Source of the DNA: Mycobacteroides abscessus ATCC 19977
GTDB lineage: Bacteria > Actinomycetota > Actinomycetes > Mycobacteriales > Mycobacteriaceae
Direction: 5' to 3'
Length of the DNA: 64,000 nucleotides
Assembly (NCBI RefSeq): GCF_000069185.1
Contig: NC_010397.1
Span: 1,550,001 to 1,614,000, forward strand
Shown: one piece after another, positions 1 through 9,499 of the stretch
Layout of the letters: each line of letters opens with the position of its first letter
Numbering within the stretch: the stretch's first letter is position 1
Position numbers and translations under genes: made by a program
The notes under the pieces: generated by a model
Told to the model about the DNA's origin: nothing
The model's input: the letters and a program-made list of their open reading frames with translations, nothing else
The model's database searches: none

Positions 1-113
1 ACAGGGGTCGGGAAAGGGCGCCAACTCGATGTACTTGTGAGGCTTGGTCATACCGTCGCAATGCCCCCAATGTGGATTGACGGACGGGTGCTCGGGCCGC
101 TTCTCAAAGCATG
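1..113. other. window edge, no gene seen
   Basis: This 113-base stretch left of the tRNA-Lys terminator holds no coding region I can support. It is probably the tail of an intergenic region or of a gene outside the window. Confidence 0.4.
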
Positions 114-154
114 AGGCCGGTGTAGGCGGAATTGATCCTTGCCTACACCGGCCT
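114..154 (-). terminator. hairpin terminator after tRNA-Lys
   Basis: A perfect 14-bp inverted repeat (114-127 with 141-154) around a 13-nt loop lies just downstream of the minus-strand tRNA-Lys. It has no clear U-tract, as is common for mycobacterial terminators. Confidence 0.7.
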
Positions 155-160
155 ATCTGG

Positions 161-233
<73 letters not shown>

Positions 234-390
234 GTGAACGTGCGTGGAAGACCTTAGCAGCCTCGGCGCCCGTAACGAAAATTGTAATCGTGGCGATAGG
301 CCCGTCGCGTTGGTTGAGGTCGTCGTGCGTCATCGCGAACCCGTACAATCGTGGCTGATTTCGTGCATCAAAATTCAAAGGGAGCAAAGC

Positions 391-1611
391 ATGACCCAGG
401 GTCGTCCACGCCTGCACGCTGGCGCGCGTCGGCGGTGGGTTGCCACGCTTGCTCTGCCCGTTGTGGCAATGGCTGTGCTGGCTGGATGCGCCGGTGCCAC
501 CACGCAGGAACCCCCGAAAGTCATTGATAAGGCAACGCCTTACGCCGATCTGCTGGTACCCAAGCTGGCGATGTCGGTTAAGGATGGAGCCGTAGGTGTG
601 GCGGTTGACGCGCCGGTGACGGTGACGGCAGGCGAAGGTGTGCTCGGCAGCGTCACCATGGTGAATTCCGATGGCAAAGAGATCGCCGGCGAGATCGGTC
701 CCGATGGCGTCACCTGGACCACCACCGAACCGCTCGGTTACGACAAGCAGTACACGATCAATGCCGATGCCCGTGGTCTAGGCGGTGTGGCGCGGGCCAA
801 TGCGACATTCCGAACCCAGTCGCCCGACAACATGACGATGCCGTACGTGATGCCCGGTGATGGCGAGGTTGTCGGCGTCGGTCAAACGGTAGCCATTCGG
901 TTCGATGAAAACATTCCGAACCGTGCGGCGGCCGAGAAGGCCATCAAGATCACCACCAACCCGCCGGTGGAGGGCGCGTTCTACTGGCTGAACAACCGAG
1001 AGGTGCGCTGGCGCCCCGAGTCGTTCTGGGACTCCGGTACATCCGTGGACGTCAAGGTCAATACCTATGGCGTGAACCTGGGCGACGGTGTCTTCGGCCA
1101 GGACAATGTGGCGTCCCACTTCACCATCGGCGACGCGGTGATCAGCCGCGTGGACGACACCAACAAGATCCTCAACATCGAGCGCAACGGCGAGATCATC
1201 AAGACCATGCCCACCTCGATGGGTAAGGACAAGGCGCCCACCAACAACGGCACCTACATCATCGGTGAGCGGTTCAAGGATCTGATCATGGATTCGTCGA
1301 CCTACGGTGTCGCGGTCAACTCGCCCGACGGCTACCGCACCAAGGTGCAGTACGCCACCCAGATGTCGTACAGCGGTATTTACGTGCACGCGGCACCGTG
1401 GTCCGTAGGCGCGCAAGGGCGCACCAACACCAGCCACGGCTGCTTGAACGTCAGCACGGCCAACGCAAAATGGTTCTACGAGAACACTAAACGCGGCGAT
1501 GTGGTGATCGTCTCCAACACAGTGGGTCCGGTGCTTCCGGGTACCGAGGGTTTGGGCGACTGGAACATCCCTTGGGCGCAGTGGAAGGCGGGAAACGCCC
1601 GCCAGCAATAA
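391..1611 (+). CDS. ldtB: lipoprotein L,D-transpeptidase (LdtMt2/LppS-like)
   Basis: A 406-residue enzyme expected to make 3-3 peptidoglycan cross-links outside the membrane. The ATG at 391 has a GGGAG ribosome site and opens an Arg-rich signal with lipobox LAGC (Cys33), so the mature protein should be lipid-anchored. Two Ig-like domains (about residues 50-250) precede the YkuD catalytic domain. The motif His333, His349-Gly-Cys351 (SHGCLN) is intact and Cys351 is the expected nucleophile. Length and layout match M. tuberculosis LdtMt2 (Rv2518c, 408 aa). A TACAAT hexamer at 344-349 could be the -10 box. An in-frame upstream extension to 244 is rejected because it would bury the signal peptide. 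Confidence 0.93.
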   Translation: MTQGRPRLHAGARRRWVATLALPVVAMAVLAGCAGATTQEPPKVIDKATPYADLLVPKLAMSVKDGAVGVAVDAPVTVTAGEGVLGSVTMVNSDGKEIAGEIGPDGVTWTTTEPLGYDKQYTINADARGLGGVARANATFRTQSPDNMTMPYVMPGDGEVVGVGQTVAIRFDENIPNRAAAEKAIKITTNPPVEGAFYWLNNREVRWRPESFWDSGTSVDVKVNTYGVNLGDGVFGQDNVASHFTIGDAVISRVDDTNKILNIERNGEIIKTMPTSMGKDKAPTNNGTYIIGERFKDLIMDSSTYGVAVNSPDGYRTKVQYATQMSYSGIYVHAAPWSVGAQGRTNTSHGCLNVSTANAKWFYENTKRGDVVIVSNTVGPVLPGTEGLGDWNIPWAQWKAGNARQQ

Positions 1612-1630
1612 AGCGGCACACAGACAGCGA

Positions 1631-1667
1631 AGAAGCCCCCGGCACTTTCACGTGCGCGGGGGCTTCT
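1631..1667. terminator. bidirectional terminator between convergent genes
   Basis: A GC-rich inverted repeat (GAAGCCCCCG arm pairing with CGGGGGCTTC) lies between the 3' ends of the transpeptidase gene and the minus-strand coiled-coil gene. It could serve both. Confidence 0.8.
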
Positions 1668-1680
1668 CCATCTGTGGGGC

Positions 1681-2568
1681 CTACCCCTCGATGACCTTCT
1701 GGTCGAGGACCCGCTTGGACGGCACCATGACGATCGACTTGGAGTTGTCGCGATCGCGGTAGGCCGATTCCAGGGCCGACGGGATGCTCTCCAGCCTCCC
1801 GTGCACGCCCATTAGCTGCTCCAGGATCGAGATGCGCTGCTGACCAATCTCTTCCACCGATCGGCGGGCCTGATCCAGGCGTCGCTCGATCTGCTCGTCG
1901 GCCAGGCGCAGGCGACGATCCGCCTCATCTTTGGCGTCGGCAAGGCGTTTCTCGCATTCGCCCTGGATGCTGCGGCGCTGTTCGTCGACGGCGCTCTGCG
2001 TGTCGGTGCGCAGTTTGGTCAACTCCTCGTCCAATTCCGTTTCAGCTTTCTCACGCCGCTTGGCCTCGGCGGCACGCAATCGCTCGGACTCGCTGACTGC
2101 TTGGGCGACAATCTGATTGGCTTCCTCGCGGGCGCGTGCCATCACCTCGGTGTACTCGGTTTCCAGCGCGCTCTGCCGGGCCGCCATGTCGGCGAGCAGT
2201 TCCTTGTGCTTGGTGCGCATGGCCTCGGCATCGGCCTTGGCGGAGGCGATCAGCGCGGCGGACTCGGTGCGCGCCTCGTTCTGCATCTCGGCGACCTCGT
2301 CGACCGCGATGCGAAGCATCTTCGCCATCCGGTCGGTCATGGCGTGGGCGGAGGGGGAGGTGTCGCTGAGGGTGGTGACCTCGTCCTTGAGTGAGCTGAT
2401 CTGCTTGGTGGCGTCCTCCAGCCGGCTCTTGAGCGTCTCCACATCGTTCAGCCCCGACTGATGCATGATGGTCAGCCGGCTGATGTACTCGTTGACCTCA
2501 ATGGGGTCATATCCATTGCGCGTCCGCGTGAAATTCCGGGTGGACTCGTTGAGGGTGGTCGTGGTCAC
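1681..2568 (-). CDS. DivIVA-domain coiled-coil protein
   Basis: A 295-residue protein that starts at a GTG (2568) preceded by AAGGGG. The first 60 residues carry a DivIVA-type motif (GYDPIEVNEYI). The rest is almost entirely charged heptad coiled coil rich in Glu, Ala, Arg and Gln, from about residue 60 to 265. It has no signal or membrane segment, so it should be cytoplasmic and filament-forming. DivIVA relatives (Wag31, Scy, FilP) organise polar growth in actinobacteria. A role in cell shape or as a scaffold is inference. It is distinct from Wag31 itself and stands alone, facing the transpeptidase gene tail to tail. Confidence 0.8.
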   Translation of the reverse strand: MTTTTLNESTRNFTRTRNGYDPIEVNEYISRLTIMHQSGLNDVETLKSRLEDATKQISSLKDEVTTLSDTSPSAHAMTDRMAKMLRIAVDEVAEMQNEARTESAALIASAKADAEAMRTKHKELLADMAARQSALETEYTEVMARAREEANQIVAQAVSESERLRAAEAKRREKAETELDEELTKLRTDTQSAVDEQRRSIQGECEKRLADAKDEADRRLRLADEQIERRLDQARRSVEEIGQQRISILEQLMGVHGRLESIPSALESAYRDRDNSKSIVMVPSKRVLDQKVIEG

Positions 2569-3045
2569 TTGTACCCCTTGGAAACAGGTATGGAAGCAGT
2601 GGACGAGTGTTAGCCCGCGAAGAGTATGGCACGCGTTGCCGGTCACCGTACAGAAGTATTGGTAAATAGTGGCGCACGGTGTTCCCAGATGTCCCGCGCC
2701 TTACGCACCTGGTCACCGCATCTATTTCGCAAGCTTCTGCCCCCGTGGGTCGATGTCAGCATGTCGACTTCCGATTCCCGATGTTTGTTCCGCTCCGCTG
2801 GCTGGGTTTGCTGAATATTTCGGCAGGCATCACTGCGAGAGGGGGCGGTGACAGGCCTGCGGTTTGCCGCAGGTGTGATCGGGTGACGTACACGCCGCAG
2901 GAGTCGTTTCCTGTACTTCATCTTGATAGCGCCAGTTCACATAGCGATGGTGCGATCTACCCCGTCGCGGTACGGGGTATCGGTTCGGTGGGAAGAGCGG
3001 AAACGGTGGTACCTGCCGTTCCAACAACAGGTGAGCCCGGGAAAC
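2569..3045. other. long intergenic region with two hairpins
   Basis: About 480 bases with no convincing gene. It contains two short inverted repeats, CCTGCGG/CCGCAGG (2856-2873) and TACCCCGT/ACGGGGTA (2958-2979). It should hold the promoter of the minus-strand DivIVA-like gene and could encode a small RNA. Open frames here have poor codon character. Confidence 0.4.
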
Positions 3046-3086
3046 GAACATCGCCCCACCCGATACTTGCGGGTGGGGCGATGTTC
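3046..3086 (-). terminator. terminator of tRNA-His
   Basis: A perfect 16-bp inverted repeat (3046-3061 with 3071-3086) around a 9-nt loop lies directly downstream of tRNA-His on the minus strand. Confidence 0.85.
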
Positions 3087-3093
3087 TTGGTGG

Positions 3094-3167
3094 GGTGGCT
3101 GACGGGACTCGAACCCGCGACAGCCAGGATCACAACCTGGTGCTCTACCAACTGAACTACAGCCACC
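3094..3167 (-). tRNA. tRNA-His (GTG)
   Basis: A complete cloverleaf on the minus strand with acceptor GTGGCTG/CAGCCAC. The extra G at -1 pairs with the C discriminator, as histidine tRNAs require. The anticodon is GTG in loop TTGTGAT. CCA follows in the DNA (3093-3091). The gene lies 46 nt downstream of orn on the same strand. Confidence 0.95.
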
Positions 3168-3213
3168 ATTGCCGCGCAGAGCGGCGTGAAAGATCTTAAC
3201 CGGTGAGGGCGCC

Positions 3214-3840
3214 TTAGGCCGAATCGGTATCCGGCGCGTTGTCCAGGTCGGCCACGATTGCGACAAGGTCACTGGTAGAGGGCCCAGGATCGGGGACGAA
3301 GGCCGCGCGGCGGTAGTAGCGCAGCTCGCGAATCGACTCCTTGATGTCGGCGAGCGCACGATGCGCCAGGCCCTTGTCGGGTTGGCCGAAGTAGATCCGC
3401 GGATACCAGCGGCGGCACAGTTCCTTGATGGAGCTGACGTCGATCATCCGGTAGTGCAGGAAGGCGTCGAGTTCCGGCATGTCACGTGCGATGAAGCCCC
3501 GGTCGGTGGCGATGGAGTTACCTGCCAGGGGAGCGGTCTTGGCCGACGCCACGTGCTGACGGATGTAGTCGAGCACCATCGCCTCTGCTTCTTGCAGGGT
3601 GACGACCGACGTGCGGACCTCCTTGGTGAGCCCCGATTTGGCGTGCATATCGGCGACCACCGGCGGCATCGCGGCCAGGGCGGCGTCATCGGCGTGAATG
3701 ACGACGTCAACACCCTCGCCGAGGATGTTGAGGTCACCGTCGGTGACAAGGGCGGCGATCTCGATCAGTTTGTCGGAGCCGAGGTCGAGCCCCGTCATCT
3801 CGCAGTCGATCCAGACCAGTTCATCGCGTGGAGCACTCAC
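3214..3840 (-). CDS. orn: oligoribonuclease
   Basis: A 208-residue DEDD-family 3'-5' exonuclease that degrades 2-5-nt RNA fragments and pGpG to mononucleotides. The GTG start at 3840 gives [17 protein letters not shown], with the first metal ligands Asp12 and Glu14. The later His/Asp pair lies in [14 protein letters not shown] near the C-terminus. Length agrees with Orn of M. tuberculosis (Rv2511). It is divergent from the HerA-like gene, 127 nt apart. Longer in-frame starts up to 4164 overlap that divergent gene and are rejected. Confidence 0.95.
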   Translation of the reverse strand: MSAPRDELVWIDCEMTGLDLGSDKLIEIAALVTDGDLNILGEGVDVVIHADDAALAAMPPVVADMHAKSGLTKEVRTSVVTLQEAEAMVLDYIRQHVASAKTAPLAGNSIATDRGFIARDMPELDAFLHYRMIDVSSIKELCRRWYPRIYFGQPDKGLAHRALADIKESIRELRYYRRAAFVPDPGPSTSDLVAIVADLDNAPDTDSA

Positions 3841-3967
3841 AGTCTGACCACAGTAGCGGTACGTGCGATCCGCGAGTGTGACGTCAGCGCGGAATTTCGC
3901 GAGCAATCCATCGCCGACCCCACCGTCGGCGATGACGGAGACCGTCCGGGGCATTAGGGTCGTGGCC

Positions 3968-5494
3968 ATGGCCGAGCAGACCACCGCGGGAGCCACGCCC
4001 GCACAGCAGATCGCCGCCGGATACGCCACCACTGGCCAAGCACTTGAACTGGGTTCGGTCGTGGTGGACGGCACTGTCGATCCGGCGGCGCGTATCCGCA
4101 TTCCATTGGCGACCCTCAACCGGCACGGCCTCATCGCCGGCGCGACCGGTACCGGCAAGACCAAGACCCTTCAGGTGATCGCCGAGCAGCTCAGTGCCGC
4201 GGGAGTGCCTGTGGTCATGGCCGACGTCAAGGGCGACCTATCCGGCATCTCCCAGCCCGGCGAGGCCGGCGACAAGACGGCGGCTCGTGCCAAGGACACC
4301 GGCGACGACTGGGTGCCGACGGGCTTCCCGACCGAGTTCGTGTCACTGGGCACCAACGGGATCGGTGTGCCGGTCCGCGCGACCATCCGCAGCTTCGGTC
4401 CGATCTTGCTGTCAAAGGTGCTGGGGCTCAATGCCACCCAGGAATCCACGCTGGGGTTGATCTTCCACTGGGCAGACCAACAGCAGCTGCCACTGCAGGA
4501 CCTGAAAGATCTGCGCGCGGTCATCACGTACCTGACCAGCGATGAGGGCAAGGCGGACCTGAAGAACCTCGGTGGTGTGTCGGCGGCGACGGCGGGCGTG
4601 ATCCTGCGCGCGCTGATCAATCTGGAGGCCGACGACGGCGACACGTTCTTCGGCGAACCCGAAATCGATCCGAACGATCTGATGCGGACGTCTGGAGACA
4701 AGGGCGTCATCACCCTGGTCGAGCTGGGGGCGCAGGCCGCGCGGCCGGTTCTGTTCTCCACATTCCTGATGTGGATTCTGGCCAACCTGTTCACGAAGCT
4801 GCCCGAGATCGGCGACGTTGACAAGCCCAAGCTCGTGTTCATCTTCGACGAGGCGCATCTGCTGTTCGCCGACGCGTCGAAGGCGTTCCTGGAGCAGGTG
4901 GAGCAGACCGTCAAGCTCATCCGGTCCAAGGGCGTCGGCGTGTTCTTCTGCACCCAGCTGCCCACCGACGTGCCCAACAACGTGCTCTCGCAGCTGGGCG
5001 CGCGCGTTCAGCACGCGCTGCGTGCCTTCACGCCCGAGGACCAGAAGGCCCTTGCCAAGACCGTCAAGACCTATCCCAAGACGGATGTGTACGACATGGA
5101 CACGGCGCTGACCTCGCTGGGCATCGGCGAGGCGATCGTCACGGTGCTCTCCGAGCGGGGCGCGCCGACGCCGGTGGCGTGGACCCGGATGCGTGCGCCG
5201 CGTTCGCTGATGGCCGCCATCGGTGACGACGCCATCAAGGCCGCCGCCGCGTCCAGCCCCTTGCAGTCCAAGTACGGTCAGACTGTCGATTCGCGATCGG
5301 CCTTCGAGGTCCTCGCCGAGAAGGCTGCCCAGGCGCAGCAGGACGCCCCTGTCGGGCAGGCTCCCGCGAAGAAGAACGGCAAGCCGGCACCTGAGAAGCC
5401 CAGCTGGTGGCGCCGGCTGCTCAGCAACAGGAGCTTTCAGAGCTTTCTCAGCGCGCTGGGCAAGCAGCTCATCCGCAATATGGGTAAAAAGTAG
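3968..5494 (+). CDS. HerA-like DUF853 ATPase
   Basis: A 508-residue P-loop ATPase. Walker A is GATGTGKT (residues 58-65) and Walker B is FIFDEAH with Asp294. The family (DUF853, HerA/VirB4-like; Rv2510c in M. tuberculosis) resembles DNA-translocating ATPases, but its substrate is not established. The C-terminus is basic and Lys/Pro rich and ends in an amphipathic stretch. I chose the ATG at 3968. A GTG at 3962 sits 6 nt downstream of a weak TAGGGT-like box and could be a leaderless start two codons earlier. It is divergent from orn. Confidence 0.85.
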   Translation: MAEQTTAGATPAQQIAAGYATTGQALELGSVVVDGTVDPAARIRIPLATLNRHGLIAGATGTGKTKTLQVIAEQLSAAGVPVVMADVKGDLSGISQPGEAGDKTAARAKDTGDDWVPTGFPTEFVSLGTNGIGVPVRATIRSFGPILLSKVLGLNATQESTLGLIFHWADQQQLPLQDLKDLRAVITYLTSDEGKADLKNLGGVSAATAGVILRALINLEADDGDTFFGEPEIDPNDLMRTSGDKGVITLVELGAQAARPVLFSTFLMWILANLFTKLPEIGDVDKPKLVFIFDEAHLLFADASKAFLEQVEQTVKLIRSKGVGVFFCTQLPTDVPNNVLSQLGARVQHALRAFTPEDQKALAKTVKTYPKTDVYDMDTALTSLGIGEAIVTVLSERGAPTPVAWTRMRAPRSLMAAIGDDAIKAAAASSPLQSKYGQTVDSRSAFEVLAEKAAQAQQDAPVGQAPAKKNGKPAPEKPSWWRRLLSNRSFQSFLSALGKQLIRNMGKK

Positions 5495-5532
5495 TTCTGT
5501 CGGGCGGATCGTTGCGTGATCGCCGCTGAGAC

Positions 5533-6483
5533 CTAGGCGTCTGCCGTCCGTTTCGACTGTGGCACAAAGTCTTCGGGCAGCATGCGGGACCACCGCCAGA
5601 GGTGCTGCACCAGTCGGCCCTCAAGCATGTCGTTCTCGTTCATGACCCGGACCAGCCGCTCGCCGAAGAACCGCAGGTTCGCGTGATAGTGCGGATTGCG
5701 CAGTGCGGTCCACGCCGACCGCAGGGGCGGAAGCCCGGCGTCGCGGTACACGGCCGGTTGCACCATGATCAACGGGATTACCGCGGCGCCGGCGGCAACG
5801 ATCAAGCGCTCCAAGGCCATCCGGCCGCGGCCCGTTCTCTCTACGGCGCGCGCGAGCGCGACGCGTGCGTAGCTGATGTGTCGGGCCTCCTCGATCACGT
5901 GAATCTTGGCGATGGCCCGGGTTCGGGGTTGCAGAGTCTCGTCGTTCATCGTTTGTCGCTGCAACCGGTCCAGTATTTCCTCGACCATCAGCATCATCGA
6001 GAAGATTGTGGCCGAAAGTGGCGCCAGCGCGGTGATGCCAACCAATGCCCGCGCGATCATGGGCGGGTTGTAGCTGCGGTCGCTCAAGGTGTTGATTTGG
6101 CGACCGAACATCACTGAATGCCGGCATTCGTCGGCCACCTCGGTCAGGGCGTACTGTGCTGTGGCGCTTCGCGGATCGCTGACCGAAGCGAGTTTGAGCA
6201 TGGGATGCATCAGTGCGCTTTCGGCGAGGATCCCCCAGCTGGCCAGGGCCGACGCCTCCAGGCGTCCGAGCCGGATCTTTTCCTCCTCGGTCATCCGCTC
6301 GAAGATCTTGGTGCCGTACAACGAGATGTACCTATCGGGCACATACCGCAGGCCGGGTACGTCGGGGGCGTCCCAGTCGACGTCCACCTCCGGGTGGTAG
6401 GAGCGATCGACCGAGGACCGCAGCAGCCGCACAGCCGTGCGCTCGATGGGTGAATCTTCCTCGACGCTGGGCGTTTGTGACAT
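5533..6483 (-). CDS. ferritin-like diiron protein (AurF/DUF-type oxygenase family)
   Basis: A 316-residue helical protein with the repeated ExxH pattern of diiron carboxylate enzymes. DECRHSVMF lies in the middle, EEARHISYAR later, and further Glu residues in LEASALASW and MLMVEEILDR could complete the site. AurF-like p-aminobenzoate N-oxygenases and the related mycobacterial metal-dependent proteins have this layout. The substrate is unknown. It is divergent from a TetR gene with a palindrome in the 78-bp gap, so it is probably the regulator's target. Confidence 0.75.
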   Translation of the reverse strand: MSQTPSVEEDSPIERTAVRLLRSSVDRSYHPEVDVDWDAPDVPGLRYVPDRYISLYGTKIFERMTEEEKIRLGRLEASALASWGILAESALMHPMLKLASVSDPRSATAQYALTEVADECRHSVMFGRQINTLSDRSYNPPMIARALVGITALAPLSATIFSMMLMVEEILDRLQRQTMNDETLQPRTRAIAKIHVIEEARHISYARVALARAVERTGRGRMALERLIVAAGAAVIPLIMVQPAVYRDAGLPPLRSAWTALRNPHYHANLRFFGERLVRVMNENDMLEGRLVQHLWRWSRMLPEDFVPQSKRTADA

Positions 6484-6529
6484 GACGTGCCTCCTGCTAC
6501 TCAGTGCGCCATTTCGTGACAGTACTGCA

Positions 6530-6544
6530 AAGTACCGGGTACTT
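6530..6544. promoter_or_regulatory. TetR operator palindrome
   Basis: A perfect palindrome AAGTACC-G-GGTACTT sits between the divergent diiron and TetR genes. Further AGTAC half-sites occur at 6521 and 6547 at roughly helical-turn spacing. Binding by the adjacent TetR protein is inference. Confidence 0.65.
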
Positions 6545-6561
6545 CTAGTACCGTCAATGGC

Positions 6562-7287
6562 ATGGCAGATGGTGGTGATGCCCGGAGAGAACGGTGGGCA
6601 CGGCACAAAGTGCGGGTGCGTCGAAGGTTTGTTGCTGCGGCCGTGGTCTCGATCGAGCGAAAGGGGCCGTCGGCGACGGTAGAGGATGTCGTCCGTGCCG
6701 CGCACTCCGCTAAACCCAAGTTGTACAGGCATTTTGACGATCGCGATGATCTGTTCGACTCGGTGGCGCAGGCCATGGTGGCCGCGATCCGGCGCCGGCT
6801 CTCCGGCGCTGTCGACATGGATATGCCGCCACGAAAGTCGGCGCAGCGCGCCGCATCCGGCATTGTCGCGTTGGTGCAACGGTTCCCGCAGTCGACCCGT
6901 TTCCTGTTCGAGCATCAGATGGTGGGCGTGCGCGGCAAGCCAGCTCCAGCCCTCCGGCCCGACGGAGCCATCCCCGAACTTGCCGGGGCGATCTCGTCAT
7001 TCCTGGAGCGGGTCAATGTGCACCCATCCGGTGCCGATCAGCTGGCTGCCGCGCTGATCGGCACCGCGGCGACGACGGCGATATGGCACGTTGCCCAGAG
7101 CGGCGAGCCGGATGAGTCGGCAGACCGGCGACTTGCCGAGACGCTATGGGCGTGTGTTGATGTCTTTCTGCGCTCCAAGGGCGTCATCGTCGATCCCGAT
7201 CGAGCTCTGGATGCAGACCGGGTCCGGACGGCCCGCGCCGCGTTGGTGGACTTGCGGGGCGAGGGTCAGTCGCCGAGTTTCTTGTAG
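6562..7287 (+). CDS. TetR-family regulator
   Basis: A 241-residue regulator. The N-terminal helix-turn-helix (about residues 18-65) includes ATVEDVVRAAHSAKPKLYRHF, the family's recognition-helix pattern with a YRHF ending. The remaining helical domain would bind an unknown ligand. The start ATG lies 78 nt from the start of the diiron gene, with an AGTACC/GGTACT palindrome between them that fits autoregulation and control of the neighbour. The last 22 nt overlap the 3' end of the convergent SDR gene. Confidence 0.88.
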   Translation: MADGGDARRERWARHKVRVRRRFVAAAVVSIERKGPSATVEDVVRAAHSAKPKLYRHFDDRDDLFDSVAQAMVAAIRRRLSGAVDMDMPPRKSAQRAASGIVALVQRFPQSTRFLFEHQMVGVRGKPAPALRPDGAIPELAGAISSFLERVNVHPSGADQLAAALIGTAATTAIWHVAQSGEPDESADRRLAETLWACVDVFLRSKGVIVDPDRALDADRVRTARAALVDLRGEGQSPSFL

Positions 7288-8069
7288 AAGCTGCCCACGA
7301 TGGGAGCGACAACGGCGCGGGGGGCGTAGCCGGCGGCTACCGACATAGCCTTGGATGTGATGCCGGGGACCACGCGCATCTTGTTGCGTTCCAACGCATT
7401 CAGGGAGACGCGTGCGGTGTATTCGCCGTTGATCCACAGGAAATCGGGTACCACCTTGTCCACGATCGAGGCCTCCGCGGGGTCCGGCTCGACGGTGCGC
7501 ACGGGGCCGGGCGCCAGCAACGTGACGTGCACGCCGGTGCCCTTGAGCTCGCCGCGCAGCGACTCGGAGAAGGTGTTCGCAAAGGCCTTGGTCGCCGCGT
7601 AGGTGGCGTTGTTGGGGATCGGGGAGTTGCCCGCCGCAGAACCCGAGATCAGGATGCCGCCGGCTCCGCGCGCCAGCATGCCGGGCAGGACCGCCAAAGT
7701 AAGGTCGTGCACCGCAACGGCATTGAGCTGCACCTGCTTGCGCTCCCCGGCCGGATCGAGGCCGCGGATCGGTCCGAAGGTCGCTGTCCCGGCGTTGTTG
7801 CACAGGATCGAGATGTTGCGTTCGGACAGCTCTGTGCACAGTGCGTCGCGCGCACCCGGATCGGCCAAATCCACCGCACGCACCTCCACGATCACGCCCG
7901 TTTTCTCGCTAAGGGCGTTGGCGAGGTCGTTGAGAATCTCACCCCGGCGTGCGGTGATGATCAGATTGTGGCCACGGGCGGCGAGCTCTTCGGCGAGCGC
8001 CGCCCCGATCCCCTGAGAAGCTCCGGTGACGACGGCGCGGGCATCGGGACTTGGTGCGGGTATCGGCAT
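7266..8069 (-). CDS. short-chain dehydrogenase/reductase
   Basis: A 267-residue classical SDR oxidoreductase. The cofactor motif is GASQGIG (16-22), followed by NNAG (91-94). The catalytic Ser lies in ISGSAAG (about 142-144) with Tyr157 and Lys161 in YAATK. Arg41-Arg42 after the second strand suggests NADP(H) preference. It corresponds in position to Rv2509. The substrate is not evident from sequence. It ends inside the 3' end of the TetR gene and is divergent from the MFS gene by 50 nt. Confidence 0.9.
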   Translation of the reverse strand: MPIPAPSPDARAVVTGASQGIGAALAEELAARGHNLIITARRGEILNDLANALSEKTGVIVEVRAVDLADPGARDALCTELSERNISILCNNAGTATFGPIRGLDPAGERKQVQLNAVAVHDLTLAVLPGMLARGAGGILISGSAAGNSPIPNNATYAATKAFANTFSESLRGELKGTGVHVTLLAPGPVRTVEPDPAEASIVDKVVPDFLWINGEYTARVSLNALERNKMRVVPGITSKAMSVAAGYAPRAVVAPIVGSFYKKLGD

Positions 8070-8119
8070 GGAGCAATCGTAAAGGTTGCCGATTTGGCGC
8101 CAGGCTACGCTTGTCGGTA

Positions 8120-9499
8120 ATGAGCATGCCTGGGGTCGAAGAGCCTAAGGGGCGTCAAGACCCAGGACCCGGTCGACAATTGGACACCCCCACCTCACGT
8201 GGCCGGATAGCTGCGTGGGCGGCATTCGACTGGGGTTCTGCGGCCTTCAACACCGTGATCGTGATGTTCATCTTCACGCCGTACCTGACCGGCCGGGTTG
8301 GCGCGGGGCTGCCAGATGGCGTGCCGCAGGGACTGTTGGGCTGGATGATGGGTCTCGGCGGTGTTCTTGTCTTCCTACTTGCGCCGGTTATCGGTGTGTG
8401 GGCCGACACCCCGCAGCGGCGCCGCGTCGCGCTGGGCACCCTGACGACACTGGTGGTGGCGGTGGCCACCGCGATGAGCATGGTGCGTGAGGACAATCGC
8501 TACCTCTGGTTGGGCCTCGGACTATATTGCGCGGGTTCGGTATTCAACGAGCTGGCGCAGGTGCCCTACAACGCGATGCTGCACGGGCTGACCACACCCG
8601 CCAATGCCTCCCGGGTCTCGGGGCTGGGCCTGGCGGCCGCCTATATCGGCGGGGTCCTGGTCTTACTGCTGTGCTATCTGGGCTTCATCTCGGGGGACGG
8701 CCCTACTCGCGGCCTCTTTCAGGTACCCGCCGCAGACGGATACGACGTGCGTGTGTCGGCCCTGCTGGCGGCGGCATGGTTCGCGGTGTTCGCCTTGCCG
8801 TTGGTGCTCACCCGGCCAGTGCCCGACCCGGCGGCGCCGCCGCCCAGCTCGCCCGGTGTGCTCGGGGTGTATCGGGAGCTGTGGCGCGATCTGGTCGAGC
8901 AGTGGCACATGGATCGGCGGATCATCTATTTCCTGGTGGCGAGCGCGATCTTCCGCGACGGGATGGTCGCGATGTTCGCACTCACCCCGGTGATCGCCAA
9001 CGGCGTGTTCCACCTTTCCGGGGCGGATATCACGCTGTTCGGGGTGGCCGGGAATGTGATGGCGGCAGTCGGAGCGGTCGTCGGAGGATTGGTCGATACC
9101 CGGTTGGGCTCCAAGGGGATCATCGTTGGTTCACTGGCCGTGATTGTCTCGCTGGGCATCGTGATGATGTTTCTGACAGGGCAGCCCGCGTTCTGGATCT
9201 GTGGGCTTGCCATCGCGGCATTCGTCGGTCCGCCGCAGTCGGCCGCACGAACACTGGTGCTGCGGATGGCGCCGGTGGGCCGGGAGGCGTTCGTCTTCGG
9301 TCTGTACACCATGACCGGTCGGGCGGTTTCCTTTGTGGGCCCGTGGCTGTTCGCCACGTTCGCGCTGCTGTTTCACGCCACCAGGGCCGGAATCGCTGGA
9401 CCGGTGCTGATGATCGGGCTGGGAATGGTCGCGGTGATACTCGTCAAGGTTCCCCGCTATGACCCCGTCCGTGATGAGATCGTCAGCGGCGCAGGCTAG
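8120..9499 (+). CDS. MFS transporter (UMF1/Atg22-like)
   Basis: A 459-residue integral membrane protein with about 12 predicted helices. The opening AAFDWGSAAFNTVIV followed by FIFTPYL is typical of the UMF1/Atg22-like branch of the major facilitator superfamily. A further MFS-like segment lies between helices 2 and 3 (GVWADTPQRRR). It corresponds in position to Rv2508c. ATG 8120 was chosen; a second ATG at 8126 is possible. The substrate is unknown. Its stop overlaps by 4 nt with the convergent MmpS-like gene. Confidence 0.85.
   Translation: MSMPGVEEPKGRQDPGPGRQLDTPTSRGRIAAWAAFDWGSAAFNTVIVMFIFTPYLTGRVGAGLPDGVPQGLLGWMMGLGGVLVFLLAPVIGVWADTPQRRRVALGTLTTLVVAVATAMSMVREDNRYLWLGLGLYCAGSVFNELAQVPYNAMLHGLTTPANASRVSGLGLAAAYIGGVLVLLLCYLGFISGDGPTRGLFQVPAADGYDVRVSALLAAAWFAVFALPLVLTRPVPDPAAPPPSSPGVLGVYRELWRDLVEQWHMDRRIIYFLVASAIFRDGMVAMFALTPVIANGVFHLSGADITLFGVAGNVMAAVGAVVGGLVDTRLGSKGIIVGSLAVIVSLGIVMMFLTGQPAFWICGLAIAAFVGPPQSAARTLVLRMAPVGREAFVFGLYTMTGRAVSFVGPWLFATFALLFHATRAGIAGPVLMIGLGMVAVILVKVPRYDPVRDEIVSGAG

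Noticed and set aside
2679..3155. 158-codon open frame overlapping tRNA-His
   Set aside because: It runs through the tRNA and its terminator and has no ribosome site or homology.
4412..5593. 393-codon minus-strand frame opposite the HerA-like ATPase gene
   Set aside because: It is a high-GC shadow frame; the plus strand has intact Walker motifs.
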